A DNA stretch of 64,000 nucleotides from an uncultured PS1 clade bacterium (lineage in GTDB: Bacteria > Pseudomonadota > Alphaproteobacteria > RS24): the NCBI GenBank assembly GCA_902624095.1, contig CACNWB010000004.1:38125-102124 (forward strand), given 5' to 3'. Of the stretch, positions 10,846 to 21,550 are shown piece by piece. The stretch's first letter is position 1; every line of letters starts with the position of its first letter. A program made the translations under genes and the position numbers. The notes beneath the pieces are model-generated. The model made no database searches and had not been told where the DNA came from. It saw nothing but the letters and a program-made list of their open reading frames with translations.

Positions 10846-11489
10846 GCTACGCCATAAAAGAAATTTTCTACACACTTCAGGGCGAAGGCGGTCAAGCCGG
10901 ACGGCCCGCTGTTTTCTGTCGTTTTGCCGGATGCAATCTTTGGTCGGGGCTGGACCGCGACCGCGCAAACGCCCAATGCCGCTTTTGCGATACGGATTTT
11001 GTTGGCACAGACGGTCAAAACGGCGGCAAATTCGCCGATGCTAAAGCTCTCGCACTGGCCATTGCCGCACAATGGCCAGAAGCCGAACCGGGTGCCGATG
11101 CGCTAGTTGTGTTTACCGGCGGCGAGCCTTGCTTACAACTGGATACCGCCCTGCTTGACGCAATCTCGGGACAAGGCTTTGAAACAGCCATCGAGACCAA
11201 TGGAACCCTGCCCGTGCCGACCCAAATCGACTGGATTTGTGTCAGCCCGAAAACCGAAAGTACGCTTGTGCAACAGGCCGGTCATGAACTGAAATTCGTT
11301 TACCCGCAGGAAACGCTGTCGCCCGAACAGTTTGAACACCTTGATTTCGAGCATTTTTTCTTGCAACCGATGGATGTCGATGACGAGGCAACGCGCTGGC
11401 ACAACATTCAGGCCGCCATTGCCTATTGCCTGCAGAACCCACAATGGCGGTTGAGCCTGCAGACCCATAAAATAATCGGTCTGGATTAA
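10842..11489 (+). CDS. queE: 7-carboxy-7-deazaguanine synthase QueE
   Basis: A radical SAM enzyme that contracts 6-carboxytetrahydropterin to 7-carboxy-7-deazaguanine. It has 215 residues. The cluster motif is the expanded type: C in [18 protein letters not shown], then about 14 residues to [10 protein letters not shown]. This expanded spacing is usual for proteobacterial Que[12 protein letters not shown] and ETNGTLPVP are the SAM/substrate motifs. The ATG at 10842 overlaps the queC stop as ATGA. Confidence 0.95.
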   Translation: MSYAIKEIFYTLQGEGGQAGRPAVFCRFAGCNLWSGLDRDRANAQCRFCDTDFVGTDGQNGGKFADAKALALAIAAQWPEAEPGADALVVFTGGEPCLQLDTALLDAISGQGFETAIETNGTLPVPTQIDWICVSPKTESTLVQQAGHELKFVYPQETLSPEQFEHLDFEHFFLQPMDVDDEATRWHNIQAAIAYCLQNPQWRLSLQTHKIIGLD

Positions 11490-11546
11490 ACGGCAACAAA
11501 AACGAGTTAGATTGACCCGCCGCGGCTAATCAGGCATAAGCGCGTC

Positions 11547-11909
11547 ATGAAATTAGCACGCGAAATTCTGTTTGATGCCGCACACAGCCTCGCACAGTAC
11601 GGGGTAGGACACCCGAACACGCGAGTGCACGGGCATTCGTTTCGGGCGCGGATAACGCTGTCCGGTGCACCTGACGCAAACGGTCAGATTATGGATTTCG
11701 AAAGTTTCGGTGCCGTGTTGGAAACCCTCCGCAAACGCCTCGACCATAGTATGCTGAACGATATTGAGGGGCTTAGCACCCCGACGCTGGAAAATTTATG
11801 CCTGTGGATATGGGCTGAACTACAGGACGAACTGCCCCATATTCGTGCCGTCGAAGTGTTCCGGGACAGCCTCGGCCAATCCTGCCTTTATGAGGGAGAA
11901 GCATCATGA
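11547..11909 (+). CDS. queD: QueD-like 6-carboxytetrahydropterin synthase with altered active site
   Basis: A 120-residue T-fold protein of the PTPS/QueD family, placed between queE and queF, where the enzyme that makes 6-carboxytetrahydropterin from dihydroneopterin triphosphate belongs. The zinc histidines are present (H13 in FDAAH; H28 and H30 in VHGHSF), as is the Asp-His pair D66-H67 in RLDHSMLND. The catalytic Cys expected four residues before HGH (CxxxHGH) is N24. The C-terminal pterin-anchoring Glu aligns with D107. It may use a different nucleophile, be a weak or altered enzyme, or belong to a Cys-less subgroup. Its stop overlaps the queF start as ATGA. Confidence 0.85.
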   Translation: MKLAREILFDAAHSLAQYGVGHPNTRVHGHSFRARITLSGAPDANGQIMDFESFGAVLETLRKRLDHSMLNDIEGLSTPTLENLCLWIWAELQDELPHIRAVEVFRDSLGQSCLYEGEAS

Positions 11910-12370
11910 CCGAGCCCAGCGACACGACTGGCGCAAACATGCTTGGGCAACAGACCAAGCTGCCCACCTCTCCAGACGCGGCGGCTTTGGAACGCGTTCC
12001 CAACCCGCACCCCGACACACGCTATGTTGCTCGCTTTACCGTGCCGGAATTTACGTCAATCTGTCCTGTCACGGGCCAGCCGGATTTTGCGCGACTGGTG
12101 ATCGACTATGTGCCGGACGCCTATCTGGTTGAAAGCAAAAGCTTCAAACTCTATATCGGTAGCTTCCGCAATCACGGCGCATTTCACGAAGATTGCACAA
12201 TCGCGATTGCCAAGCGTCTGGTCGACACATTGGCCCCGCACTGGCTCCGCATTGGCGGGTACTGGTATCCGCGCGGCGGTATTCCGATAGACGTGTTCTG
12301 GCAGTCGGGTGCAGTGCCAAATGGTCTTTATGTGCCCGACCCCGGCGTTGCTCCTTATCAGGGGCGCTAA
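11906..12370 (+). CDS. queF: NADPH-dependent preQ1 synthase QueF (single-domain type)
   Basis: Reduces the nitrile of preQ0 to preQ1, the base inserted into tRNA by Tgt. The 154-residue protein is the short unimodular form. It has the catalytic Cys in [14 protein letters not shown], the QueF motif around [22 protein letters not shown] and [13 protein letters not shown]. The NADPH-binding and substrate Glu/His positions lie in the middle segment. It is the last gene of the queuosine precursor cluster and is convergent with the transporter at 12653. Confidence 0.96.
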   Translation: MTEPSDTTGANMLGQQTKLPTSPDAAALERVPNPHPDTRYVARFTVPEFTSICPVTGQPDFARLVIDYVPDAYLVESKSFKLYIGSFRNHGAFHEDCTIAIAKRLVDTLAPHWLRIGGYWYPRGGIPIDVFWQSGAVPNGLYVPDPGVAPYQGR

Positions 12371-12652
12371 CCCGTAATTTACCATTTCATCGGAAAACTG
12401 GTTGAGCTTTACTACAGGTTCGGCGGCACGGCGCGTCTGCTCCATTTTAAGAAAACAGAATGCCGCCAGCCGGACCCAACACATTTCCTTGGCTTACTAG
12501 ATTAAAGGGAAATCTTTTTTATCTGCCACCGCGCCGACACAGCTCTATCCGGCCATATCACAGCTTGTACACCCCGTCAGCAAACCGGGGACCCGAACAG
12601 CAAGGTTGGCGGTAGTCCGTGTTTAGACTTCAGGCAAACTGAACAGGGTCGA
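12371..12652. other. Spacer between convergent queF and DASS transporter genes
   Basis: 282 bases hold no supported gene. CCCCG and CGGGG around 12572-12590 could form a short stem but lack a T-run, so it is not a convincing terminator. The queF frame stays open for about 43 codons past its stop but has no start codon. Confidence 0.5.
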
Positions 12653-14092
12653 TCAAACCGGCAAAATCCGGGGTACGAGATAAAGCGCCATCAGTGTTAA
12701 CACACCGACGCCGAGCAGATTTATCCAAAATCCGGCGCGCACCATATTGGCGATGTTTACCTGCCCCGACCCGAAGACGATGGCATTGGGTGGGGTAGCC
12801 ACCGGAAACATAAACGCGCAGCTGGCCGCAAGAGTTGCGGGAATAATTAACATCAAGGGCGGCTGACCTATCTCCAGCGCAAGTGCGGCAATAACTGGCA
12901 GAAATGTGGTGGTGGTTGCCGTATTGCTGGTTATTTCGGTCAGAAAAACGATCAAGGCCACAAGGCAAAGCAGAATGACTACAAGCGGCGCAGCGGCCAC
13001 CACTGATAATTGCGCGCCGATCCAATTGCTCAATCCGCTGTCTGAAATTCCTGCCGCCAGCGCGAACCCACCGCCAAAAAGCAACAACACGCCCCACGGC
13101 ATGCGGGTCAAATCGCTCCAATCCAGCAAAGCGCCATCGCGATCGCCCGCGGGCACGGTGAACAAAAGAAAAACCGCACCAATGGCAACCGTGGTGTCAG
13201 TAATACCGGAAATGCCCAGTACACCGATAATATATTTGCGCGATATCCATGCTAGCACCGTGACCACAAACACGCCCAAAACGCGCTTTTCATAGGTGCT
13301 CAAAGCACCCAGCTCATGATAATGGCGGCGCATTTCCTGTTGCGTGTCGGGCGTGATGGCAAACGAAACCGGGTTGGTGATGCGCGTGAGCACTAACCAG
13401 ACAAGCGGTAGCATCACAAACATCAGTGGAACAGCGAACATCATCCAGTCAAAAAAGCCGATTTCGATATTATATTTTGTCTGAATAAAGCCGACGGCGA
13501 AGGCATTGGGCGCCGTGCCGATCATCGTCGCCATGCCGCCCAGCGTAGCCCCAAACGCCAGTCCCAAAAAAACCGACATGTCAAAATCATCTAATTGTTT
13601 CGCAGTCAAACCCGTCAGATGCTGGCGCATCATGCGGGTGACGGAAATGGCAACCGGAAGCAGCATTAGTGTGGTGGCAGTGTTGGAAATCCACATGCTC
13701 GTGACCGCGGCAACGCCCATCAATACAGCTACAAGATAGCGAGCTTGCGCTCGAATAAGGCTCAAGAACCCATAGGCCGCCCGAATGTGCAATCCGCACT
13801 GCTCAATGGCCAGCGCAAGCACAAAGCCGCCAAACAGCAAAAAAGTGACCGGATGTGTATAGCTGCCCGTTGTTTGCGCCATCGGCATAATGTCTAGCGC
13901 AGGCAGCAGAATAATCGGTGTTAAAGACGTTACCGCCAGAGGCAGGGCTTCGGTCGCCCACCACACAGCCATAACAATGGCAACCGCCAACATGTTTTGG
14001 CCCTCATTTGAAAGACTCGGAATGTCAAATTGCAGAATCAACAAGGCCAATGCCGGGCCGACCAGAAATTTTAAAAATGAAGTTAGAGACAC
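12653..14092 (-). CDS. DASS/SLC13 family sodium:anion symporter (dicarboxylate or sulfate)
   Basis: A 479-residue inner-membrane transporter with about eleven hydrophobic segments. It has the two Ser-Asn-Thr signatures of the divalent anion:sodium symporter family, in MWISNTATTLMLLPVA and TEITSNTATTTTFLPVI, plus the family ending FPVATPPNAIVFGSG. Known members carry succinate, malate, citrate or sulfate with sodium; the substrate cannot be read from the sequence. The start is a GTG at 14092. It stands apart functionally from kdsA upstream and queF downstream. Confidence 0.9.
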   Translation of the reverse strand: MSLTSFLKFLVGPALALLILQFDIPSLSNEGQNMLAVAIVMAVWWATEALPLAVTSLTPIILLPALDIMPMAQTTGSYTHPVTFLLFGGFVLALAIEQCGLHIRAAYGFLSLIRAQARYLVAVLMGVAAVTSMWISNTATTLMLLPVAISVTRMMRQHLTGLTAKQLDDFDMSVFLGLAFGATLGGMATMIGTAPNAFAVGFIQTKYNIEIGFFDWMMFAVPLMFVMLPLVWLVLTRITNPVSFAITPDTQQEMRRHYHELGALSTYEKRVLGVFVVTVLAWISRKYIIGVLGISGITDTTVAIGAVFLLFTVPAGDRDGALLDWSDLTRMPWGVLLLFGGGFALAAGISDSGLSNWIGAQLSVVAAAPLVVILLCLVALIVFLTEITSNTATTTTFLPVIAALALEIGQPPLMLIIPATLAASCAFMFPVATPPNAIVFGSGQVNIANMVRAGFWINLLGVGVLTLMALYLVPRILPV

Positions 14093-14194
14093 AATTAAAC
14101 CTGATTTATTATTTGGGTTGTAGGTGCATGTTGTCGCGATTTTCCGCGCTGCACAAGCATTGCCTTCTCCCAGCGGCTTGAAGGATGCGCGAAA

Positions 14195-15043
14195 TCAGCC
14201 TTGCACAATTGCGTGCAAATCCTTAAGCGTGCTCAGCAGGGGGCGCGCCGCATCAAGCGGCAGACAGCTTGGAGCGTCGCACAAGGCCTCATCGGGGCGC
14301 GGATGAAACTCCAGAAAAACTCCGTCGGCACCGGCCGCTACTGCCGCCTTTGCCAGCGCTGGCACGCCGTTGCGGCGCCCGCCCGTGCTGGCCCCTGCTG
14401 TGCGCGGGTCAGCTCCAGGCAGTTGCACTGCATGTGTCGCATCAATCGTGACGGGCACGCCGAGCTTGTGCATTTCGGGAATGGCCAGCATGTCGACCAT
14501 CAGATTGTTGTAGCCAAAGCTGGAGCCGCGCTCGCACAAAATAACTGGCAGGTCGGAGGCCGCCTCACGAACCTTTGAAATAATATTCGCGCAGTCCCAC
14601 GGCGCGAGAAACTGCGCCTTTTTTGCATGCAACCAACCGCCATTGCGAGCCACAGCTTTGGCCGCCGCGACCACCAAATCGGTTTGGCGCACAAGAAAGG
14701 CAGGCAGTTGCACAATCTCGGCAATTTCGGCGACCGCGTCGGCCTGTTCGGGCTTGTGGATGTCAGTGACAATGGGCAGCCCGTGCGCCGCCTTAACAGA
14801 CGCCAGCATAGCCAGTCCGTCAGCCTGTCCAGGCCCGCGATAGCTGGTAATGGATGATCGATTTGCCTTATCAAAACTTGCCTTAAAAACATAAGGCAAG
14901 GATAGTTCGCTACATATTTGCTTTAATTCAGCCGCAACTTCCAAAGCCAACCCTTCATCCTCAAGTACATTCAAGCCGGCCATGACCAGAAGCGGTTGCC
15001 CTGCGCCGATACTAATGCCGTCATAGCCCTTGAGCTGATACAT
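14195..15043 (-). CDS. kdsA: 3-deoxy-D-manno-octulosonate 8-phosphate synthase
   Basis: Condenses PEP with arabinose 5-phosphate to give Kdo 8-phosphate, for the LPS inner core. The 282 residues contain FKASFDKANRSSITSYRGPG, VTDIHKPEQAD, LPAFLVRQTDLV, the ANIISKVRE segment, LCERGSSFGYNNLMVDM and DATHAVQLPGA. The Asn in FGYNNL and a Cys in CANII (rather than Asn-only) allow either metal-independent or metal-dependent classification. The ATG at 15043 has AGGAGA in front. It follows pyrG by 11 bases, so the two are probably co-transcribed. Confidence 0.96.
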   Translation of the reverse strand: MYQLKGYDGISIGAGQPLLVMAGLNVLEDEGLALEVAAELKQICSELSLPYVFKASFDKANRSSITSYRGPGQADGLAMLASVKAAHGLPIVTDIHKPEQADAVAEIAEIVQLPAFLVRQTDLVVAAAKAVARNGGWLHAKKAQFLAPWDCANIISKVREAASDLPVILCERGSSFGYNNLMVDMLAIPEMHKLGVPVTIDATHAVQLPGADPRTAGASTGGRRNGVPALAKAAVAAGADGVFLEFHPRPDEALCDAPSCLPLDAARPLLSTLKDLHAIVQG

Positions 15044-15054
15044 TTCGATGTCTC

Positions 15055-16743
<1,689 letters not shown>

Positions 16744-16759
16744 TCAAATGGGCAAATAA

Positions 16760-17104
16760 TTATTTCGGTGTGGGTAACGCCGGGGCCGGAGCCACTGGAA
16801 CCGGTAATGCGGGGGCCTGCGCTTCGAGCGGATTGGCGTCGGTCGGATCAACATCGTCAAGCACCGAAGAACGGTTTTCCATGGTGCCCAATACAGTCAG
16901 ACCGATGCTGGTCAGAAAAAACAAACCAGCAAGAATACCAGTGGTGCGCGTCAGAGCATTGCCAAGTCCACGTCCCGACATTAGGCCGTCACCACTGCCG
17001 CCACCGCCAATGCCCAGCGCCCCGCCCTCAGAGCGTTGCAGTAGAACAAGCACGATCATTGCCAGTGCAATCATCAAGTGGACAACCAGTAAAATGGTGG
17101 ACAT
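16760..17104 (-). CDS. secG: Protein translocase subunit SecG
   Basis: A small inner-membrane subunit of SecYEG. The 114 residues contain two membrane segments (about 3-22 and 54-72) separated by a glycine-rich loop (GGALGIGGGGSGDGLMSGRG), then a proline/alanine-rich tail. VLLQRSEGGALGIG and RGLGNALTRTTGILA are the SecG signature. The ATG at 17104 is chosen because AAGGAGA lies six to seven bases upstream; a TTG at 17110 would add two residues. It sits between tpiA and pyrG. Confidence 0.94.
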   Translation of the reverse strand: MSTILLVVHLMIALAMIVLVLLQRSEGGALGIGGGGSGDGLMSGRGLGNALTRTTGILAGLFFLTSIGLTVLGTMENRSSVLDDVDPTDANPLEAQAPALPVPVAPAPALPTPK

Positions 17105-17165
17105 AAACAATCTCCTTTTCGCGAGGTTCTAGCGCATTCGAACGAGGCTGACCAGCCCAAAGCAG

Positions 17166-17948
17166 CTAGCGCCGATAGGCACCGATAATTCTGGAAAAAT
17201 CGGCAGCCTTCAGGCTCGCACCGCCCACCAGTGCACCATTTACATTGGCAATCGCCATCAGTTCCGCCGCATTGGAAGGATTGACCGAACCGCCGTATAA
17301 AACCCGAAAGGCCGCACCTGCATCTCCAAAGCGTCGCGTCAGTGCCTTTCTGATATGGGCATGAACGGCACCGATTTGCTCAACGCTTGGCGTCAAGCCG
17401 GAACCGATGGCCCAGACAGGCTCATAAGCAATGACAATGTCTGGCGCATTGCATGTATCGGGCAGTGATTGACGCAACTGCGCGCCGACGACCTTGAGCG
17501 TATCGCCGGACTTTCGCTCGGTCAGCATTTCACCAACGCAGACAATGCTCCGCAAACCCGCCATCTGCGCGGCAAGCACTTTCTCGCGCACCAATTTGCT
17601 GGTTTCGCCATGCCCGCCCCGCTTAACCTCGGTGCGCCGCTCGGAATGGCCGACAATCACCCATTTGGCTCCGGCGTCCTTTAACATTTGGGCGCTTACA
17701 TCTCCAGTATGTGCACCTTTTTGGGCGCCGTGGCAATCTTGACCGCCAGTCATGATTTTTGCTCCAAACTTCATTGTCGACAGACGGTGAACAAGGGTCG
17801 CGGGCACACAAACGGCCACATCGCACCCGAACTTGTGCTTTGACAGGCCTGTGTTCAGACGGCGTAGCTCGCGCAAATGCGCACCCATACCGTTCATTTT
17901 CCAATTACCGACGACCAAAGGTCTAATTTTCTTGGCAGGCGCAGTCAT
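17166..17948 (-). CDS. tpiA: Triosephosphate isomerase
   Basis: Interconverts dihydroxyacetone phosphate and glyceraldehyde 3-phosphate. The 260-residue TIM barrel has NWKMNG (catalytic Lys), GHSERR (catalytic His), AYEPVWAIGSG (catalytic Glu) and LYGGSVNPSNAAELM. The ATG at 17948 follows GGGAG; the longer upstream frame adds 13 residues without family similarity. It is the first gene of the tpiA-secG-pyrG-kdsA direction and is divergent from ppiD. Confidence 0.97.
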   Translation of the reverse strand: MTAPAKKIRPLVVGNWKMNGMGAHLRELRRLNTGLSKHKFGCDVAVCVPATLVHRLSTMKFGAKIMTGGQDCHGAQKGAHTGDVSAQMLKDAGAKWVIVGHSERRTEVKRGGHGETSKLVREKVLAAQMAGLRSIVCVGEMLTERKSGDTLKVVGAQLRQSLPDTCNAPDIVIAYEPVWAIGSGLTPSVEQIGAVHAHIRKALTRRFGDAGAAFRVLYGGSVNPSNAAELMAIANVNGALVGGASLKAADFSRIIGAYRR

Positions 17949-17991
17949 GAAGCACTCCCTCTTGGCGTTTAACCACCTGTTTGACAATGCC

Positions 17992-18019
17992 TGTTTACCG
18001 CCATTTCAGGGAATGTCAA
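17992..18019 (-). promoter_or_regulatory. Candidate tpiA promoter
   Basis: On the minus strand a perfect TTGACA (18014-18019) is followed after 16 bases by TAAACA (17992-17997, 3 of 6 matches to TATAAT), about 44 bases upstream of the tpiA ATG. The -35 is strong and the -10 weak. No experimental start site is available. Confidence 0.4.
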
Positions 18020-18133
18020 AAGCATAAGCGCAGTGGCTTGCCGTACCTCGCGTGCCGCATTATGATGCGCTTCACTCTGGCGCCGATGGAGGTTCCTTGT
18101 TGCCCAATCTGATCAACAGAAAGACTTATAAAA

Positions 18134-20038
18134 ATGCTTGATATTTTGCGCAGATCTGCCGGTGGTATCGTTGGCATTTTTCTGATCGGTCTGCTCGTGA
18201 TCGCCTTTGCCCTTTGGGGCATTGCGGACACGTTTACCGGCTTTTCGAATGCAACACTAGCAAGCGTTGGCGATGAACAGATTGAGCGCGATGAATATCG
18301 CCTGCGCCTGCAGCAGCAAATCCAGCAAGTCTCGCAGCAAATCGGTGAACCGCTCTCGGTCAGTCAGGCGCGCAGCCTGGGCATCGACCAGCGCGTGCTG
18401 ATTGACATGCTAGGCATGGCGGCGCTGTCGGGCATGGCGAAAAATATGGGACTGGCCCATAGCGACGAACAGGTTGCGCGCCAGATTATTAATGATCCGG
18501 CCTTTTACGGGCCGACGGGCAAGTTTGATGCGCCTACCTTCCGCGCGATTTTAAGACAAAACGGCTTGACCGAAAAAATGTTCGTCACAGACCAACGCGA
18601 ATTCCACCTGCGCCAGCAACTCATGGAAAGCAGTGTGCGCCAAAGTCTCGTCCCGGATGCTCTTTTGTCACAAATGTACAGGCACGTGCTGGAAAAACGC
18701 GTGGCGCGCTATTTGATTGTTTCACTAGATGCGACAGATGAGGTCGGTGAGCCGACGGAAGGAGAACTGGAGAGTTTTTTCAGCGAAACAAAGCTGCGTT
18801 TTACCGAGCCCGAACGCCGTGACGGGTCTGTCCTGCTTATTACGCCGGAACGTTTTGCCGAAACCATTAAAATCAGTGATGACGAAATTCTCGCTGAATA
18901 TGATTTGTCGATTGATGAATTTTCAAGCCCTGAACGCCGGGGTATCGACCAACTTGTGCTGAACAGCGACGAAGAGATGGAGAAAATCAACACTCTGCTG
19001 GACGAAAACCGGCCGTTTGCCGAAATCGTCGACGCCGCCAGCCAGACACTTGACGACACCGATCTCGGTCTAATTACCCGCGACGGTTTGATTTCAAGCA
19101 CTCTGGCCGATCGCGCATTCTCCATGCAGGCAGGCGAGATTAGTGACATTATTGAAGGCCCGCTGGGTGCGGTTATCTTGCGCGTCCGCAAAATCGAAGA
19201 AGGCACCGTGCGCCCCTATGATGAGGTGCGCGAAATCTTGCGCGACAGGCTGGCTTACGAGCGCGCCGTAAACGAGATGATTGAGTTTTCCGAAACCGTG
19301 GAAGACGAGCGCGCAGCCGGCATCGAATTGGAAGAGATCGGCCAGCGCTTTGACCTTGAAGTTGTCAAAATTTCCAATATTGACCGCGACGGCAATGCCG
19401 GCACAAAAGTCGATGCCCAAATCAGCGAGCTCATCAGCACCTATCCGGTATTGGTACAGAACATTTTTGGGGGCCCTGTTGGTGAGGACTTGCCAATGCT
19501 CGAAATGCCGGATGGCACATTTGCCTGGGTGCGCCTCGACCAAATTACCCCAAGTCGCGTGAAACCGCTGAATGAAGTGCGCGCCGATGCTATCGCCCAG
19601 TGGCAATTGGCCGAACGCAGCAAGCTGTTAGAAGCCATGGCCGAGCACTTTGTGAAAAAGGGAAATGAGAGCGGTAGCTTCAAAACAATTGCTAAAGAGT
19701 TCGGGCGGAACCCGCTGACATCGGAACCCATGACCCGTCAAATCTCCAACGAGACCTTTTCAGAGCAGGCCGTCGAAAAACTTTTCTCACTGCAATCAGG
19801 TCGTTTTGCGTGGGCACGGGTCGGTTTCGGCACGGATTTGATTGTAATGCAAGCCTCACAGGTGATACCGCCAAAGATGGATGATGATGAAACGACGGAA
19901 ACGATTTATAGCGGCGAGCGCACAAAGTTCCAGTCAGACTTGACGGCACAATTTGTGCGTGCGCTGCAAAACAGCTACGGCGTAAGCATTAACCAGCAAA
20001 ATATCGAAACGACGCTGGGCGAACTGGTCGCGCAATGA
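18134..20038 (+). CDS. ppiD: Periplasmic chaperone / peptidyl-prolyl isomerase PpiD-like (SurA_N + parvulin)
   Basis: A 634-residue inner-membrane-anchored folding factor for exported proteins. It has one N-terminal membrane segment (about 12-33, IVGIFLIGLLVIAFALWGIA), a SurA N-like helical region (about 45-170) and a parvulin-like domain about 245-360 with LITRDGL, AFSMQAGEISDIIEGPLGAVILRV and VRPYDEVREILRDRLA. A long C-terminal region follows. The layout matches alphaproteobacterial PpiD, which often lies before trpE. Isomerase activity is uncertain because parvulin residues in this group are often degenerate. Its stop overlaps the trpE start as ATGA. Confidence 0.92.
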   Translation: MLDILRRSAGGIVGIFLIGLLVIAFALWGIADTFTGFSNATLASVGDEQIERDEYRLRLQQQIQQVSQQIGEPLSVSQARSLGIDQRVLIDMLGMAALSGMAKNMGLAHSDEQVARQIINDPAFYGPTGKFDAPTFRAILRQNGLTEKMFVTDQREFHLRQQLMESSVRQSLVPDALLSQMYRHVLEKRVARYLIVSLDATDEVGEPTEGELESFFSETKLRFTEPERRDGSVLLITPERFAETIKISDDEILAEYDLSIDEFSSPERRGIDQLVLNSDEEMEKINTLLDENRPFAEIVDAASQTLDDTDLGLITRDGLISSTLADRAFSMQAGEISDIIEGPLGAVILRVRKIEEGTVRPYDEVREILRDRLAYERAVNEMIEFSETVEDERAAGIELEEIGQRFDLEVVKISNIDRDGNAGTKVDAQISELISTYPVLVQNIFGGPVGEDLPMLEMPDGTFAWVRLDQITPSRVKPLNEVRADAIAQWQLAERSKLLEAMAEHFVKKGNESGSFKTIAKEFGRNPLTSEPMTRQISNETFSEQAVEKLFSLQSGRFAWARVGFGTDLIVMQASQVIPPKMDDDETTETIYSGERTKFQSDLTAQFVRALQNSYGVSINQQNIETTLGELVAQ

Positions 20039-21549
20039 CGAACTGCCAGCCCGACGTAGGCACGTTCAAACAAATATATGATGCCGGCACGCCGCAACTT
20101 CTGTGGACAGAGATGGTGGCCGATCTGGAAACGCCAGTGGCAACCTATCTGAAGCTCGCAAACTCCCAACCCAATTCTTTTCTGCTAGAATCTGTCACCG
20201 ATGGAGATGTACGGGGCCGCTACTCGATGGTCGGTCTCGACCCAGATTTAATATTTCGGTTCAAAGACGGCGTGTGCGAACTGAACGCGCAATTTGACAC
20301 CGCACCGGAGGCCTTTGAGAATCTCGATGACGCCCCGCTCGACGGGTTACGAAAGGTTTTGGATAACTCCGAGCTTGATATTCCGGACAATCTGCCACCC
20401 ATGGCCGCCGGTATTTTCGGATATCTTTCCTATGACATGGTGCGCTTCATGGAAGAGCTGCCGGACACCAATCCAAATGTATTGCAACTGCCCGAATGCC
20501 TGTTCATCCGGCCACAGCTGATGGCCGTTTTTGACGGCGTAACGGACGTACTCAAGCTGGTAACGCCCGTGCGCCCGAATGCAAATATTTCGGCACAGGC
20601 GGCCTATGAAGCGGCCTGCGCGCGACTAGCAGCGGCGCGCGAGAAAATGTATCATAAATTGCCTGAAGCACGCCTCACGTCCGTGAGCGAAATGCAGACG
20701 CCACAATCAAATGTGGCGCAAGAAACCTATTTCAAGATGGTTGAAAAATCGAAAGCCTTTATTGAGGCAGGTGATGTTTTTCAAGTCGTCATCAGCCAGC
20801 GTTTCAAAACGCCGTTTACCCTGCCACCATTTGATTTGTACCGGACATTGCGCCGCGTTAACCCCTCACCCTATTTGTTCTATCTGCAATTTGAAGATTT
20901 CAGCGTTGTCGGTTCCAGCCCGGAAGTTCTGGTTGGTGTCAAGGACCGCGAGGTGAATATTCGCCCCATAGCCGGTACGCGCAAACGCGGCGCAAACGAG
21001 GGCGAAGACGCAGATATTAGCTCCGATTTGCTGGCTGATGAAAAGGAGCGCGCCGAACATTTAATGTTGCTCGACCTTGGCCGCAATGATGTCGGACGCG
21101 TGGCACAAATCGGGTCGGTTCAGGTTAACACCGCGTTCGGTCTGCAAAAGACATCGCATCTTATACACATTGTTTCCGATGTGACTGGCAAATTGCTGCC
21201 CGAATACGATGTGATCGACGCGCTGGTCGCAGGCTTTCCCGCCGGTACGGTTTCTGGCGCGCCAAAAATTCGCGCCATGGAGATTATCGACGAGTTGGAA
21301 ACCGAACGCCGTGGTATTTATTCGGGATGCGTCGGTTATTTCTCCGCCGGCGGCGACATGGATACATGCATTGCGTTGCGAACGGCCGTGGTCAAAGACG
21401 ACACGCTCTATGTGCAGGCTGGTGGCGGCGTGGTCTATGACAGCACCCCGCAGTATGAATATGACGAAACGGTCAACAAAGCGGCGGCTTTGTTTCGAGC
21501 CGCCGAGATTGCCGTGGAAGATGCAAAAATGAGAAAGAACCGCGGATAG
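20035..21549 (+). CDS. trpE: Anthranilate synthase component I
   Basis: Makes anthranilate from chorismate using ammonia from TrpG. The 504 residues comprise an N-terminal domain with the tryptophan-binding LLES element (FLLESVTDGDVRGRYSMVG), then the chorismate-binding domain with GDVFQVVISQRF, PSPYLFYLQF, GSSPEVLV, RPIAGTRKRG, LLDLGRNDVGRV, AGFPAGTVSGAPKIRAMEII and GCVGYFSAGGDMDTCIALR. It is directly coupled to ppiD, so no trp leader or attenuator can precede it. Confidence 0.98.
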   Translation: MTNCQPDVGTFKQIYDAGTPQLLWTEMVADLETPVATYLKLANSQPNSFLLESVTDGDVRGRYSMVGLDPDLIFRFKDGVCELNAQFDTAPEAFENLDDAPLDGLRKVLDNSELDIPDNLPPMAAGIFGYLSYDMVRFMEELPDTNPNVLQLPECLFIRPQLMAVFDGVTDVLKLVTPVRPNANISAQAAYEAACARLAAAREKMYHKLPEARLTSVSEMQTPQSNVAQETYFKMVEKSKAFIEAGDVFQVVISQRFKTPFTLPPFDLYRTLRRVNPSPYLFYLQFEDFSVVGSSPEVLVGVKDREVNIRPIAGTRKRGANEGEDADISSDLLADEKERAEHLMLLDLGRNDVGRVAQIGSVQVNTAFGLQKTSHLIHIVSDVTGKLLPEYDVIDALVAGFPAGTVSGAPKIRAMEIIDELETERRGIYSGCVGYFSAGGDMDTCIALRTAVVKDDTLYVQAGGGVVYDSTPQYEYDETVNKAAALFRAAEIAVEDAKMRKNRG

Positions 21550-21550
21550 T

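Noticed and set aside
12371-12502. Frame of about 43 codons continuing past the queF stop on the plus strand
   Set aside because: No start codon, no ribosome binding site and no recognisable family; chance opening after the stop is enough to explain it.
12572-12590. CCCCG / CGGGG stem as a terminator for the DASS transporter or queF
   Set aside because: Only five pairs, a nine-base loop and no T-run.
14877-14900. Perfect 9-bp inverted repeat CTTGCCTTA / TAAGGCAAG
   Set aside because: It lies inside kdsA and encodes the family-conserved YVFKASFDKAN segment; the amino acid constraint explains it better than a regulatory hairpin.
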